A stretch of DNA of 60,197 bases from Blastocatellia bacterium. GTDB taxonomy: Bacteria > Acidobacteriota > Blastocatellia > HR10 > J050. Positions 46,201-54,508 of this stretch are shown one piece after another (position 1 is the stretch's first letter; each line of letters begins with the position of its first letter). The position numbers and the translations under genes are program-made. Under the pieces are notes generated by a model. It made no database searches. It was not told the DNA's origin and was given only the letters and a program-made list of their open reading frames with translations. Location: assembly GCA_025054955.1 (NCBI GenBank), contig JANWZE010000100.1, forward strand, positions 1 through 60,197. Direction: 5' to 3'.

Positions 46201-46480
46201 CTTGGCCACCATCGGGAGCAACGGAACGCTAGGGCGCAATGCCGGTCGTGGTCCGGCCAATGCGTGGTTCAACCTGCGCGTCTCGCGAAAGATTCAGATC
46301 AACGAACGGTTCCGCCTCAGACCGTGGGTTGACATCTACAATGTGCTGAACAAAGCGAACTTTCTCATGAATGGGTTCTATGGACCTCTGGATACGCGCA
46401 ATGATCTGTCTGTCTTTTTGCAGCCACGCGCCGCGCGAAAACCACGCAACATAGATGTTGGAATTCGGTTGGAATTTTAA
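43241..46480 (+). CDS. Oar-type TonB-dependent outer-membrane receptor
   Basis: The 1079-residue protein starts with a signal peptide (about 1-30). A carboxypeptidase-regulatory-like domain follows (SLQGRVLDSRGAAVVGAIVS, ELTGLPPGDYSVNAQSTGFR), then a plug domain (NGRNPLDLVYLSS, NGGRANSNNVTIDGLDNND, FAAEYGRAGGAQINFRTRAG) and a long barrel ending in aromatic Phe (VGIRLEF), as required by the BAM machinery. This architecture is abundant in Acidobacteriota for uptake of large ligands. Of two close ATGs, 43241 has correct spacing from GGAGGA; 43235 is only 2 nt away. It is divergent from the selenoprotein candidate and has no neighbouring SusD-like gene. Confidence 0.92.
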   Translation: MRRQTELCWFFVIAVMTGPAWLTRMSVQADGFLQTSLQGRVLDSRGAAVVGAIVSAQHQQSGSVHTAVSEQDGRYELTGLPPGDYSVNAQSTGFRPSQSILITLAVGPPVLHDFYLEPAPIIEQIDVSAGQDTVAGMTIDSSEIEDTPLNGRNPLDLVYLSSQAQAPPLETLDLGDPATRDDVVNTPRDAGLFALNGGRANSNNVTIDGLDNNDDRLARERTRPSLEAIEEVRIITNRFAAEYGRAGGAQINFRTRAGSNKVHGAAFFGFQDESLNANSFFRNARRQGRLPFQRREIGGRLSGPLKRNRLFFFGSYERQDEPDTDSIVALLPVNPQLNPRYPLEQIPTGRPFTRDGVQVGLYEEDVQASGQRSTVLARFDIRLSPHHQFYIRTDRTWSDRLRSREQGATLRSALLSHRRNSSAYAFQHYWKFSGNALNHLRFQYATLVPQYVQTDTRPGVIVGTSRGLDFGTFGEFASGFRAGAGGFPETLTERRFQLADTLAWPRGAHQFKFGAEALYLRSAITPGHLFGGFYNFPSFGEFAQGQPSRFRQRIGDARQIVSNTILGAFAQDEWRWRPNLTISYGLRYDLETLLSDDNTNFSPRLAFAWAPFAKGDTVIRGGAGIFYNRVLLRSFEEYAVNSRLYEIDLGDAPGATGPIDALRRIGGFPNIFPNDPRHPLVEGLIRPILNTRQLSDDLRLPRSVQFSLSIEHELSREFSLNLHYAYNRSLRLWREQNINAPVPPAGGWVEFLLNPPVGAPGVVVLPDGRTAFDNRARQITNVNLGFVRFDLSDQRFRDQGRGATGIRTFGLNALPSSSATTNPIFAAQNAVRWRRPNPELGEIGRLVSDGRSLYHGVTISLSKRFDRGMWLAGSYTWSKLIDDVVLNTHSPMDEFNLRLERALGTTDARHRVVLRGRYTLPGILAGLELSPLITLMSGRPFNITTNGQDRNLTDTFTDRPHYLGTEPIRYIRPGDTAASEAATALFRLATIGSNGTLGRNAGRGPANAWFNLRVSRKIQINERFRLRPWVDIYNVLNKANFLMNGFYGPLDTRNDLSVFLQPRAARKPRNIDVGIRLEF

Positions 46481-46631
46481 TCGTTCGGCGATGTGCTCAC
46501 GACATCTCCGTTGGCGCGAGCGTGGTGCAGAGTTTTGTTTATAAACGACCATTCTGAGCCGGCGACAGTCTTGGCGCGCGCCCGCCTCTGAGCTTGCCAA
46601 AAGAAGCCGAGCAAAGCAGACTCAAACAGCG

Positions 46632-48134
46632 ATGTTAACCGATCTGTGGCGAGCCAAGTACGAAATTGAACGCTTCCTCTCTCGAGCCCAGCGGTGGCAT
46701 GGCACGCGCGATGGCGTGCCCATTGATGCATTCGAGAGCCGCTGCATGGCTGTTTCATGTGAATTTGGCAAACTCATCTTCAGTTTGTGGGGTGACGACT
46801 TCGCAGAAAGCTGGCGCATTGATGATTATCAAATCACAGCCAATCGCTTACAGCTTCGGTTGATCCGCCAAGCAGGCCGCCAGCATGTTCACGTGGAGCT
46901 ATGGCCGCTCGACTCAGTCGAAGAATTGCCAGCGGATATTCGTCAGCGCCGACTGCTCTTCCAGCAACGGCTTTGTCAACTCATCAGACAAACATTTCCT
47001 GGCGCCGTCATTGAACGTGTGACCACACAGCGAGATGATGCTCGGCAACTATCCGGCGTCTACACGCGGATGATTGTCTCACTAGGCCAAGAACGCTGTA
47101 TTGCCATTGGCGTCAACCCACAGGAGAGCCAAAGCGCTATTGATGGGTTGCTCACCGCCGGCATTATCTGGTTTGATCGCGCCAGCCGGCGTCTGCGTGG
47201 TCGGGCGAACCGGCTCGCGCTACTGTCGCCGGCGGGGCGATCCACGAAGCTGGCCCGGCGACTGACGGCGATTCGCCCACCAGCCGGCGTTAGCATCGAA
47301 CTCTATGAAGTGGATGAAGCCTCCGCTGCGCTGAGACCTGTTCGCCCGTTTGACCAGGGATCGCTGTTTGACCCAGTGCGAGATCGTCTGCCGCGCGCGA
47401 GCGAACCGGCGCCCCTCAATGCGCTGGTGGACCACGTGCTCCGAGATCATCCTGAACTGAAGGTCTATCGGCGACCGGGGCGGCCAGTCCAGTCGCTGAG
47501 AGTACATGGATTAGAAGTCGCCCAGCTCAGCGGCGGCAAGCTGCGCTTCGGCCTCGGCGAGAATAAACAACTGTTGGAAAGCAACGACCTGACACCACTG
47601 AATCGTTTGATTGAGCAGGTCGCGCGGATTCGTTGCGCGCAAAGCGAACAAAAGTGGCATGCCCTGTATCGGCAGCAAGCTGAACGGTGGTTGGAAGAGA
47701 TGATTCGTCAAAACGTGCAGGCGCTGGATGTTAATCTGGACGCACGCTACATCTATCCGCAGGTCCCGACACTTTCAGACGACGAATACGACTTGGTAGA
47801 CTTGTTAGCGATCACCGAAGCAGGTCGTTTGGTGGTGATTGAACTGAAAGTGAAGGAGGACATGGAGCTACCGCTTCAGGCGCTCGACTACTGGTTACAA
47901 GTTGAGTGGCACCGGCAACGCGGTGACTTCCAACGACGCGGCTATTTCCCCGACCGACAACTAAGCGATGAGCCGGCCCTTTTGTTCTTAGTTTGCCCTC
48001 TCTTACGATTCCACCGCACATTCGACTTAATTGCTCATTGGATTGACCGGCGTATACCAGCATATAAAATTGGTATCAATGAGAATTGGCGTAATGGAGT
48101 GAAGGTGTTGATCAAGGAGCATGTTCATGGGTGA
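46632..48134 (+). CDS. Unknown protein with predicted PD-(D/E)XK nuclease-like C-terminal domain
   Basis: The 500-residue protein has an N-terminal half (about 1-340) without a family I recognise. The C-terminal domain resembles restriction-endonuclease-fold proteins such as NucS: a helix with Glu (RWLEEMIRQN), Asp390 in YDLVDLLAI, Glu404 and Lys406 in VVIELKVKED, and a following Gln/Tyr helix (LPLQALDYWLQVEW). The Asp ... Glu-x-Lys order and the hydrophobic strand support the fold. It lacks signal or membrane segments. Its end overlaps truB by 8 bp, so both are translated together. Function may be DNA or RNA processing; this is inference only. Confidence 0.75.
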   Translation: MLTDLWRAKYEIERFLSRAQRWHGTRDGVPIDAFESRCMAVSCEFGKLIFSLWGDDFAESWRIDDYQITANRLQLRLIRQAGRQHVHVELWPLDSVEELPADIRQRRLLFQQRLCQLIRQTFPGAVIERVTTQRDDARQLSGVYTRMIVSLGQERCIAIGVNPQESQSAIDGLLTAGIIWFDRASRRLRGRANRLALLSPAGRSTKLARRLTAIRPPAGVSIELYEVDEASAALRPVRPFDQGSLFDPVRDRLPRASEPAPLNALVDHVLRDHPELKVYRRPGRPVQSLRVHGLEVAQLSGGKLRFGLGENKQLLESNDLTPLNRLIEQVARIRCAQSEQKWHALYRQQAERWLEEMIRQNVQALDVNLDARYIYPQVPTLSDDEYDLVDLLAITEAGRLVVIELKVKEDMELPLQALDYWLQVEWHRQRGDFQRRGYFPDRQLSDEPALLFLVCPLLRFHRTFDLIAHWIDRRIPAYKIGINENWRNGVKVLIKEHVHG

Positions 48135-49047
48135 TGTCAGTGGGTTGTTGATCATTGATAAGCCTGAAGGGCTCACGTCTCATGACGTGGTCGTGCGCGT
48201 TCGGCGCGCGTTGGGAATCAAACGCATCGGCCACACGGGCACGCTGGACCCGATGGCCACTGGCGTGCTTGTTCTGTGTGTCGGCCAAGCGACTCGGCTA
48301 CAAAAGTTTCTCACCGGCAGCGAGAAAGAATATCTGGCCCGCGTGCGTCTTGGGCTGGCCACTGATACGCATGATCGAACCGGAAATCCATTATCACCCA
48401 TTGTGGCATCTAACGGCGTGATGAAGCACGAAATTGAAGCGGTGCTGGCTGGTTGGCGTGGTTGGCGCGAACAAATCCCTCCGATGTACTCTGCCAAGAA
48501 ACAAGCTGGGACACGACTGTACAAACTGGCGCGGCAAGGGCGCGAGGTGGCGCGTCAACCCGTTCGCGTGCAGATTCATGAATTGGAACTGGTGGGGCAA
48601 GAGCCGATGCCGTTGCAACGGCACGCCGATGGCACAACCGACTTTTCACTGCGCGTCCGCTGCTCAGCCGGCACGTATATTCGCAGCCTGGCTCATCAGA
48701 TTGGGCAACAGCTCGGCTGCGGAGCGCACCTGATCGCGCTGCGGCGAACGGCTGTCGGGCCGTTCAGTCTTGATCAAGCAAGGCCGTTGCATGAAGTTGA
48801 ACAACAGGCCCGAGCGGGTCGGGTAACGGAATTGTTGATTCCTCTTTCACAAATTCCCCTGCCGTTCCCAACAACGGAGCTTTCATCGGTCGAAGCTGAT
48901 CGGTTGCGGCATGGTCAGGCAATACTACGAACGGAGACGACCGAGGGAGTCTACCGAAGGCTTGTTGATACGAGCGGCATGTTGATTGGCATTGGACAGG
49001 TCACCGACAATGGGCAACGCATTCAACCGTGCGTGGTATTTTGTTGA
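48127..49047 (+). CDS. truB: tRNA pseudouridine(55) synthase
   Basis: The 306-residue protein is TruB, which makes pseudouridine 55 in the T-loop of tRNAs. The catalytic Asp41 is in HTGTLDPMATGVL, preceded by LLIIDKPEGLTSHD. PPMYSAKKQAGTRLYKLAR and RCSAGTYIRSLAHQIG are conserved blocks, and a C-terminal RNA-binding segment is present. The ATG at 48127 has AAGGAG 8 nt upstream, whereas the ATG at 48121 is too close. It overlaps the end of the PD-(D/E)XK-like gene. It is not linked here to rbfA or ribF, its common neighbours. Confidence 0.96.
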   Translation: MGDVSGLLIIDKPEGLTSHDVVVRVRRALGIKRIGHTGTLDPMATGVLVLCVGQATRLQKFLTGSEKEYLARVRLGLATDTHDRTGNPLSPIVASNGVMKHEIEAVLAGWRGWREQIPPMYSAKKQAGTRLYKLARQGREVARQPVRVQIHELELVGQEPMPLQRHADGTTDFSLRVRCSAGTYIRSLAHQIGQQLGCGAHLIALRRTAVGPFSLDQARPLHEVEQQARAGRVTELLIPLSQIPLPFPTTELSSVEADRLRHGQAILRTETTEGVYRRLVDTSGMLIGIGQVTDNGQRIQPCVVFC

Positions 49048-49073
49048 TTCGTCAGTGGCGTTCTGTGTATACT
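49044..49073 (+). promoter_or_regulatory. Candidate sigma-70 promoter for prkA
   Basis: TTGATT (49044-49049, overlapping the truB stop) and TATACT (49068-49073) are 18 bp apart, about 107 bp before the prkA start, leaving a 5' leader of roughly 100 nt. Confidence 0.45.
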
Positions 49074-49179
49074 GTAGCTGTCGGCGTTGACCGACACGCG
49101 AAATGGCTCTTTACCAGATTGAGGCAACCAATGTGAGGCGTCATCCCGCTGGCATCGAGCCGGCGGAAGGAGGCGAGCA

Positions 49180-51120
49180 ATGACGGAGCAGGAGAACAAC
49201 AAGGGACTTGATTTATACAAGTTGCTCGAAGGTCACCGGCAAGAACGCGAACGGCTGCGGTGGGAAGGCAACTTCCGAGAATACTTCGAGCTGGTTACAG
49301 CCAGGCCGCGACTGGCGCGGCTGGCGCATGCGCGTATCTGGGATATGATCGTTGCGGCGGGCGTGGAGAAGCTCAACGAGGGCACGCCCGACGAAGTCAC
49401 CCGGTATCCATTCTTCTCACGCGAACTCTTTGGCATTGACAAGTCAATTGAAAAGATCGTCGAGTACTTCAAATCGGCAGCTCAACGCTTGGAAGTACGC
49501 AAGCGCATTTTGCTGCTGATGGGACCAGTCGGTGGCGGAAAATCTACGCTCGTGACGTTGCTCAAGCGCGGCCTGGAGCAGTACACCCGCACCGACGAAG
49601 GCGCTGTGTTTGCGATCAAAGGCTGCCCGATGCACGAAGAGCCGCTGCATCTGATTCCACATGAGCTGCGACCAGAGATCGAACGCCATTATGGTCTCTA
49701 TATCGAAGGCGACCTGTGCCCGCGCTGTCAGTATAACCTCGAACACGTGTTCCATGGTCGTCATGAAGATGTGCTGGTCGAACGCATTGTGTTCTCAGAA
49801 AAGGAGCGAATTGGCGTCGGCACGTTCGCCCCAAGCGACCCGAAGAGTCAAGACATCACGGAACTGACCGGCTCGATTGACCTTTCGACTATCGGCGAAG
49901 TCGGCGTCGAATCTGACCCACGCGCCTACCGCTTCGATGGCGAATTGAACATCGCCAATCGCGGCCTGATGGAATTCGTCGAGATGCTGAAGGTGGACGA
50001 GAAGTTCCTTTACTCGCTGCTGACCCTCTCGCAAGAGCAGTCCATTAAAACGGGACGGTTCGCTATGATCTATGCCGATGAAGTCATCATCTCGCACACC
50101 AACGAGAATGAGTACAACAACTTCGTCGGAAACAAAAAGAATGAGGCGCTGCAAGATCGCATCATCATGATCAAAGTGCCGTACAATTTGAAAGTCAGCG
50201 AAGAGGAGAAAATCTATAAGAAATTGCTCGATCAGAGCGACGTTCCCGGCTCGATCCACATTGCCCCGCATACGCTGAAGGTCGCCGCCATGTTTGCCAT
50301 TCTCAGCCGATTGGAACCGTCCAAGCGGCAGAACGTTGACCTGCTCAAGAAGATGAAAGTTTATGATGGCCAGGATGTAGACGACCTGAAAGCCAAGGAC
50401 GCGCGCGAATTGCATGAGGAAGCGGAGCGCGAAGGCATGGATGGCATTTCTCCGCGCTATATCATCAATCGTCTGTCTAACGCGCTGGTGCGTGAAGGCA
50501 TTCAGTGCTTGACGCCAATTGACGCGCTGCGGGCCATCCGCGACGGATTCGATCAACACACGGGCATTTCCGCCGAAGACCGTGAGAAATACCTCAACCT
50601 GATCGCGCTGGTGCGCAAAGAATATGACGAACTCGCCAAGAATGAAGTGCAACGCGCGTTTGTCTATTCGTTCGAGGAGATGGCGCGCACGCTCTGCGAG
50701 AAATACCTGGACAACGTCGAAGCATACTGCAACAAGGATAAGATCAAAGACCCGCTGACGGAGGAAGAATTGGAGCCGGATGAGAAACTGATGCGCTCGA
50801 TTGAAGAACAAATCGGCGTCTCTGAAAACGCCAAGAACACATTCCGGCAGGAGATTCTGATCCGCATTTCTAGCTACGCGCGCAAAGGTCAGATGTTCGA
50901 CTATCGTTCGCATGAGCGCTTGCGCGAGGCGATTGAAAAGCGCATCTTCGCTGACCTGAAAGATGTGGTGAAGATCACCACCACAGCCAAGACAAAAGAC
51001 CCCGACCAATTGCGCCGCATCAATGAAGTCATTGACCGGCTTGTCAAAGAGCACGGCTACTGCGTCGTGTGCGCCAATGACTTACTCAATTACGTCGGCA
51101 CATTGCTGTCGCGAGCCTAG
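49180..51120 (+). CDS. prkA: PrkA/YeaG-family serine protein kinase (AAA+)
   Basis: The 646-residue protein matches PrkA/YeaG along its length (usual size about 630-645). It has an AAA domain with Walker A LLLMGPVGGGKSTLVTL near residue 113 and YADEVIISHTNENEY as Walker B region, followed by the C-terminal PrkA domain (DIVKITTTAKTKDPDQ-like segment). PrkA proteins are linked to starvation, stationary phase and sporulation responses; kinase or ATPase activity has been reported for the family. AAGGAGG lies 6-7 nt before the ATG. It heads the prkA-yeaH-spoVR cluster. Confidence 0.95.
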   Translation: MTEQENNKGLDLYKLLEGHRQERERLRWEGNFREYFELVTARPRLARLAHARIWDMIVAAGVEKLNEGTPDEVTRYPFFSRELFGIDKSIEKIVEYFKSAAQRLEVRKRILLLMGPVGGGKSTLVTLLKRGLEQYTRTDEGAVFAIKGCPMHEEPLHLIPHELRPEIERHYGLYIEGDLCPRCQYNLEHVFHGRHEDVLVERIVFSEKERIGVGTFAPSDPKSQDITELTGSIDLSTIGEVGVESDPRAYRFDGELNIANRGLMEFVEMLKVDEKFLYSLLTLSQEQSIKTGRFAMIYADEVIISHTNENEYNNFVGNKKNEALQDRIIMIKVPYNLKVSEEEKIYKKLLDQSDVPGSIHIAPHTLKVAAMFAILSRLEPSKRQNVDLLKKMKVYDGQDVDDLKAKDARELHEEAEREGMDGISPRYIINRLSNALVREGIQCLTPIDALRAIRDGFDQHTGISAEDREKYLNLIALVRKEYDELAKNEVQRAFVYSFEEMARTLCEKYLDNVEAYCNKDKIKDPLTEEELEPDEKLMRSIEEQIGVSENAKNTFRQEILIRISSYARKGQMFDYRSHERLREAIEKRIFADLKDVVKITTTAKTKDPDQLRRINEVIDRLVKEHGYCVVCANDLLNYVGTLLSRA

Positions 51121-51222
51121 TTCAACAGGGGACGTATGGGCGCAGGACAGACTTAGGGCGCGACGGTGACGCGCTCTAATGCCACTGCCCATACAACCCA
51201 CCGGCTTCCGAAAGGAGATATT

Positions 51223-52383
51223 ATGAGTGTTCGACGCAACGATTGGTCGCTCCAACGCAAAGGAGCGATGGATCAGGAGCGCCACAAAGAGCGGGTGCGT
51301 GAAGCCATCCGTAAGAATTTGGGTTCGATCATCTCCAACGAATCTATCATTCTCTCGGACGGACGCAAGACAGTCCGGATTCCGATTCGCTCACTGGACG
51401 AATACCGCTTCCGTTATGACTTCCGCAAGAAACAACACGTCGGGCAAGGCAACGGCCAAAGCAAAGTCGGCGATGTGATCGCACGCGAAGACGCCGGACA
51501 AGGCCCCGGTCGCGGCCCCGGCGCCGGAGATAAACCGGGTGTGGATTACTATGAAGCCGACGTCGAGATTGACGAAATCGCCAAGCTCATCTTTGACGAT
51601 TTGCACCTCCCCTACATGGAGGAGAAATCAAAGCAAGCAGTCCAATCACGCAAAATTGAATTCAACGAAGTGCGCCGCACCGGCGTGCTACCCAACCTGG
51701 ACAAGCGCCGCACCATCCTGGAAAACATGAAGCGCATGGCGCAAGAAACAGGCCGAGCCGCGCTCGGACCGATCAAGAAAGAAGACTTGCGTTTCCGCAG
51801 TTGGGATGAAAAGGTCAAGTATGAATCCAATGCCGTCGTGCTGGCCATGATGGACGTCAGCGGCTCAATGGGCGAATTCAAGAAATACATTGCCCGCTCG
51901 TTTTATTTCTGGATGGTGCGGTTTCTGCGCACCAAGTATGATAACGTCAAGATCGTCTTCATCAGTCATCATACGGAAGCCAAGGAAGTCACCGAAGAGC
52001 AGTTCTTCACCCAAGGTGAGTCCGGCGGAACGGTGGTCAGCTCAGCTTATCGGCTGGCGCTGGACATCATCAAACAGCGATTCAACCCGGCGGATTGGAA
52101 CATATACCCCTTCCACTTCTCCGATGGTGATAACTACTACTCCGATAATGATGAAGCCGTCAGACTCGCTGACGAATTGATCGCCACGTGCAATCTGTTT
52201 GGCTACGGAGAAATCGGCGAAGAAGAATTCTCCAGTTATCGTCGCGCTTCGGGCGCCTTGCTCTCCATTTTTGAGGAACGATTGAAAAACAAAGACCGGT
52301 TCCTCGGTGTGCGCATTGACACCAAGGAGGATGTTTACCCCGCGCTCAAAGCCTTCTTCGGAAAGCGAGGTGAGGTGGTTTAG
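51223..52383 (+). CDS. yeaH: YeaH/YhbH-family protein (DUF444) with vWA-like domain
   Basis: The 386-residue protein belongs to DUF444: a charged N-terminal region with a Gly-rich loop (AGQGPGRGPGAGDKPG), then a vWA-like domain with the MIDAS motif MMDVSGSMG and late EEEFSSYRRASG. YeaH/YhbH is found next to PrkA and acts in the same stress or sporulation-type programme, probably as a partner of that kinase. AAAGGAGA is 6 nt before the ATG at 51223; an upstream open frame has no such site. Confidence 0.93.
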   Translation: MSVRRNDWSLQRKGAMDQERHKERVREAIRKNLGSIISNESIILSDGRKTVRIPIRSLDEYRFRYDFRKKQHVGQGNGQSKVGDVIAREDAGQGPGRGPGAGDKPGVDYYEADVEIDEIAKLIFDDLHLPYMEEKSKQAVQSRKIEFNEVRRTGVLPNLDKRRTILENMKRMAQETGRAALGPIKKEDLRFRSWDEKVKYESNAVVLAMMDVSGSMGEFKKYIARSFYFWMVRFLRTKYDNVKIVFISHHTEAKEVTEEQFFTQGESGGTVVSSAYRLALDIIKQRFNPADWNIYPFHFSDGDNYYSDNDEAVRLADELIATCNLFGYGEIGEEEFSSYRRASGALLSIFEERLKNKDRFLGVRIDTKEDVYPALKAFFGKRGEVV

Positions 52384-52448
52384 AAACTGCCGCTGGTGGC
52401 CCCTCCAACCAGATGTGACACTAACAAGTGGACGGTGAATACGTCAGT

Positions 52449-53858
52449 ATGATCAACGACGAAATCCAACAGCTTGAAGCAGCGATTGATCAAATCTGGG
52501 AGAAAGGAACCCAGATGGGACTGGACCCTTACCCGACTCACTTTGAGATCGTGCCGGCGTCGGTCATGTATGAAATCGGCTCATACGGTCTGCCAGGACG
52601 CTACTCGCACTGGACGTTCGGCAAGGCCTATCACAAGATGAAAATGATGTATGACTTCGGATTGTCTCGCATCTACGAAGTGGTTATTAACACCGATCCG
52701 GCCTATGCCTTCTTGCTGGAAGGCAATTCGCTCGTCCAAAACAAAATGATCATCGCTCACGTCATGGCGCACGTAGACTTTTTCAAACACAACGTCTACT
52801 TCTCGCCGACGAATCGCAACATGCTCGACATTGTAGCCAATCATGCGGCCCGCATCCGTGAGTACGAATTCAAATACGGGCAGAAAACCGTCGAAGCATT
52901 CCTGGACGCCGTCCTTTCCATTCAAGAGCATATTGATCCAAATTTCTTCATCCGCAAGCCGGAGACTCCGCCCGAACAAACCGCTCAGGAGAAACGTCCA
53001 CGCCGGCGGAGCCCCTATGACGATCTGTTTGAGAAAGATGAGAATCAGGCTCCCGCCACGTCTGAAGAGTCACCCCCGCGTGAGCCACCGCAACCAGAAA
53101 AAGACATCGTCTACTACATCATGAAAAACTCCCCAGTCCTTGAACCCTGGCAACGAGACATCATGGGGATGATTCATGAAGAAACAGCCTATTTCATCCC
53201 GCAAATGCAGACGAAGATCATGAATGAGGGCTGGGCTAGTTTCTGGCACTCGCGTATCATGCGCGAAATCGGATTGAGTGACAACGAGCTGTTGGAATTC
53301 GCTCATCTGCACTCGGCTGTCGTCTCACCCCATCGCGGGAGCCTCAATCCGTACTACGTCGGCTATCGCATTCTGGAAGACATTGAAAAACGCTGGGACA
53401 ACCCGACCGAGGAAGAACGCGAGCGGTACAGACGACGAGGCGGCGAAGGGCGGCAGAAATTGTTTGAGGTCAGACAGCTCGACAACGACATTTCATTCTT
53501 GCGCAATTATCTGACCAAAGAACTCATCGAAGACTTAGACTTGTTCATCTTTCAATTGCGCGATGAAGAGGAATGGGTGATTACCGACAAGAACTGGGAA
53601 CATGTGCGAAACCAACTCGTCGCCGATATGACCAACTTTGGATTCCCGTACATCGAAGTCCTCGATGCTGATTACAATCGCAACCGAGAATTGTACCTAC
53701 GGCATCGCTTTGAGGGCGCCGAGCTTGATCTGGATTACGCTCAGAAGACCTTGGAATATGTTTACAAATTATGGGGCCGCTCCGTGTACCTGGAAACGGT
53801 CGTGGATAATGAACCGCTGGTCATGGGCTACGACGGGAAAGAGCATTGGGAGGAATGA
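52449..53858 (+). CDS. SpoVR-family protein
   Basis: The 469-residue protein is a SpoVR family member (typically 450-510 residues): [50 protein letters not shown] and [20 protein letters not shown] are conserved blocks. The role is poorly known; in Bacillus it affects spore cortex formation and elsewhere it follows prkA and yeaH. A GTG seven codons upstream (52428) is an alternative start; neither has a good ribosome binding site. It ends 32 bp before a terminal-inverted-repeat element. Confidence 0.93.
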   Translation: MINDEIQQLEAAIDQIWEKGTQMGLDPYPTHFEIVPASVMYEIGSYGLPGRYSHWTFGKAYHKMKMMYDFGLSRIYEVVINTDPAYAFLLEGNSLVQNKMIIAHVMAHVDFFKHNVYFSPTNRNMLDIVANHAARIREYEFKYGQKTVEAFLDAVLSIQEHIDPNFFIRKPETPPEQTAQEKRPRRRSPYDDLFEKDENQAPATSEESPPREPPQPEKDIVYYIMKNSPVLEPWQRDIMGMIHEETAYFIPQMQTKIMNEGWASFWHSRIMREIGLSDNELLEFAHLHSAVVSPHRGSLNPYYVGYRILEDIEKRWDNPTEEERERYRRRGGEGRQKLFEVRQLDNDISFLRNYLTKELIEDLDLFIFQLRDEEEWVITDKNWEHVRNQLVADMTNFGFPYIEVLDADYNRNRELYLRHRFEGAELDLDYAQKTLEYVYKLWGRSVYLETVVDNEPLVMGYDGKEHWEE

Positions 53859-54508
53859 CCGCCTTCAGCGCAAGCCGCGACGACATTAGTAGCGATTTTC
53901 AATTGCTTTTAGCCTGAGGGCTTCGTATCTTGCAGGCCAATGCAGGCTGGAGCGTGCGCCTCTCAGGATAAACTCATTCACAAACCGCCCTAACCAAATT
54001 GGCATTGACTGCACCACCCACATCCGCCACGCATAGCATCTGCCACAACCCACAATGACGCCCGACCAACCAGAACGGTTTGCCAATTCATTTACGCTGC
54101 GACGCCCGCTAGCAGGTGTCAACCAGCCAGGTTGCGAGCGCTCGCAGAGAAAGGCAAATTGAAAATCGCTATAAGTTCTGCGCATCATGGCTGAATCTGT
54201 CTTTAAGGTGACATGAACTGGGTCAGACCCTCCGTCCCTCCTGGTAGGGGTTTCGCTCACCGGCGCACGGTTCCTAGCGAGGTGATTCGCTCGTCCCAGG
54301 CTAGTTCCTGCTGCTTCTACGCGGGCTAACGTGGCGCTCAAACCCAGCTTTTTACTTTTCACCGACAGCGACGGAGGCGGCCATTTGATTGTAGTCGTAT
54401 AGTGACGCGGCCTGTCTGATTTCAGTGCGAGGCCATCTCAGCGAGATGTAGATCAGTTGCTGGTCTTTCCACGCAACTCTGAAGTAGAATAGCGCCGGTT
54501 GGCTGTTT
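53859..54508. other. Non-coding gap of 650 bp holding an inverted-repeat element
   Basis: No gene is supported. The 53890-54171 element fills nearly half. The remaining 340 bp before the NtrC-type gene probably contains its promoter; TAGAAT at 54485-54490 is a possible -10 without a clear -35. Confidence 0.5.
53890..54171. mobile_element. 282-bp element with terminal inverted repeats (MITE-like)
   Basis: The left end TAGCGATTTTCAATTGC (53890-53906) is inverted at the right end as GCAAATTGAAAATCGCTA (54154-54171), differing by one inserted base. No open frame inside encodes a transposase. Related ends occur at 27536-27556 and 35360-35382, and interior sequence at 53910-53995 resembles 27690-27790. 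This is the size and form of a non-autonomous miniature transposable element; no clear target duplication was seen. Confidence 0.6.

Noticed and set aside
49795-51054. 419-codon minus-strand open frame opposite prkA
   Set aside because: It is the antisense shadow of a highly conserved kinase gene; no domain, start signal or spacing supports it.
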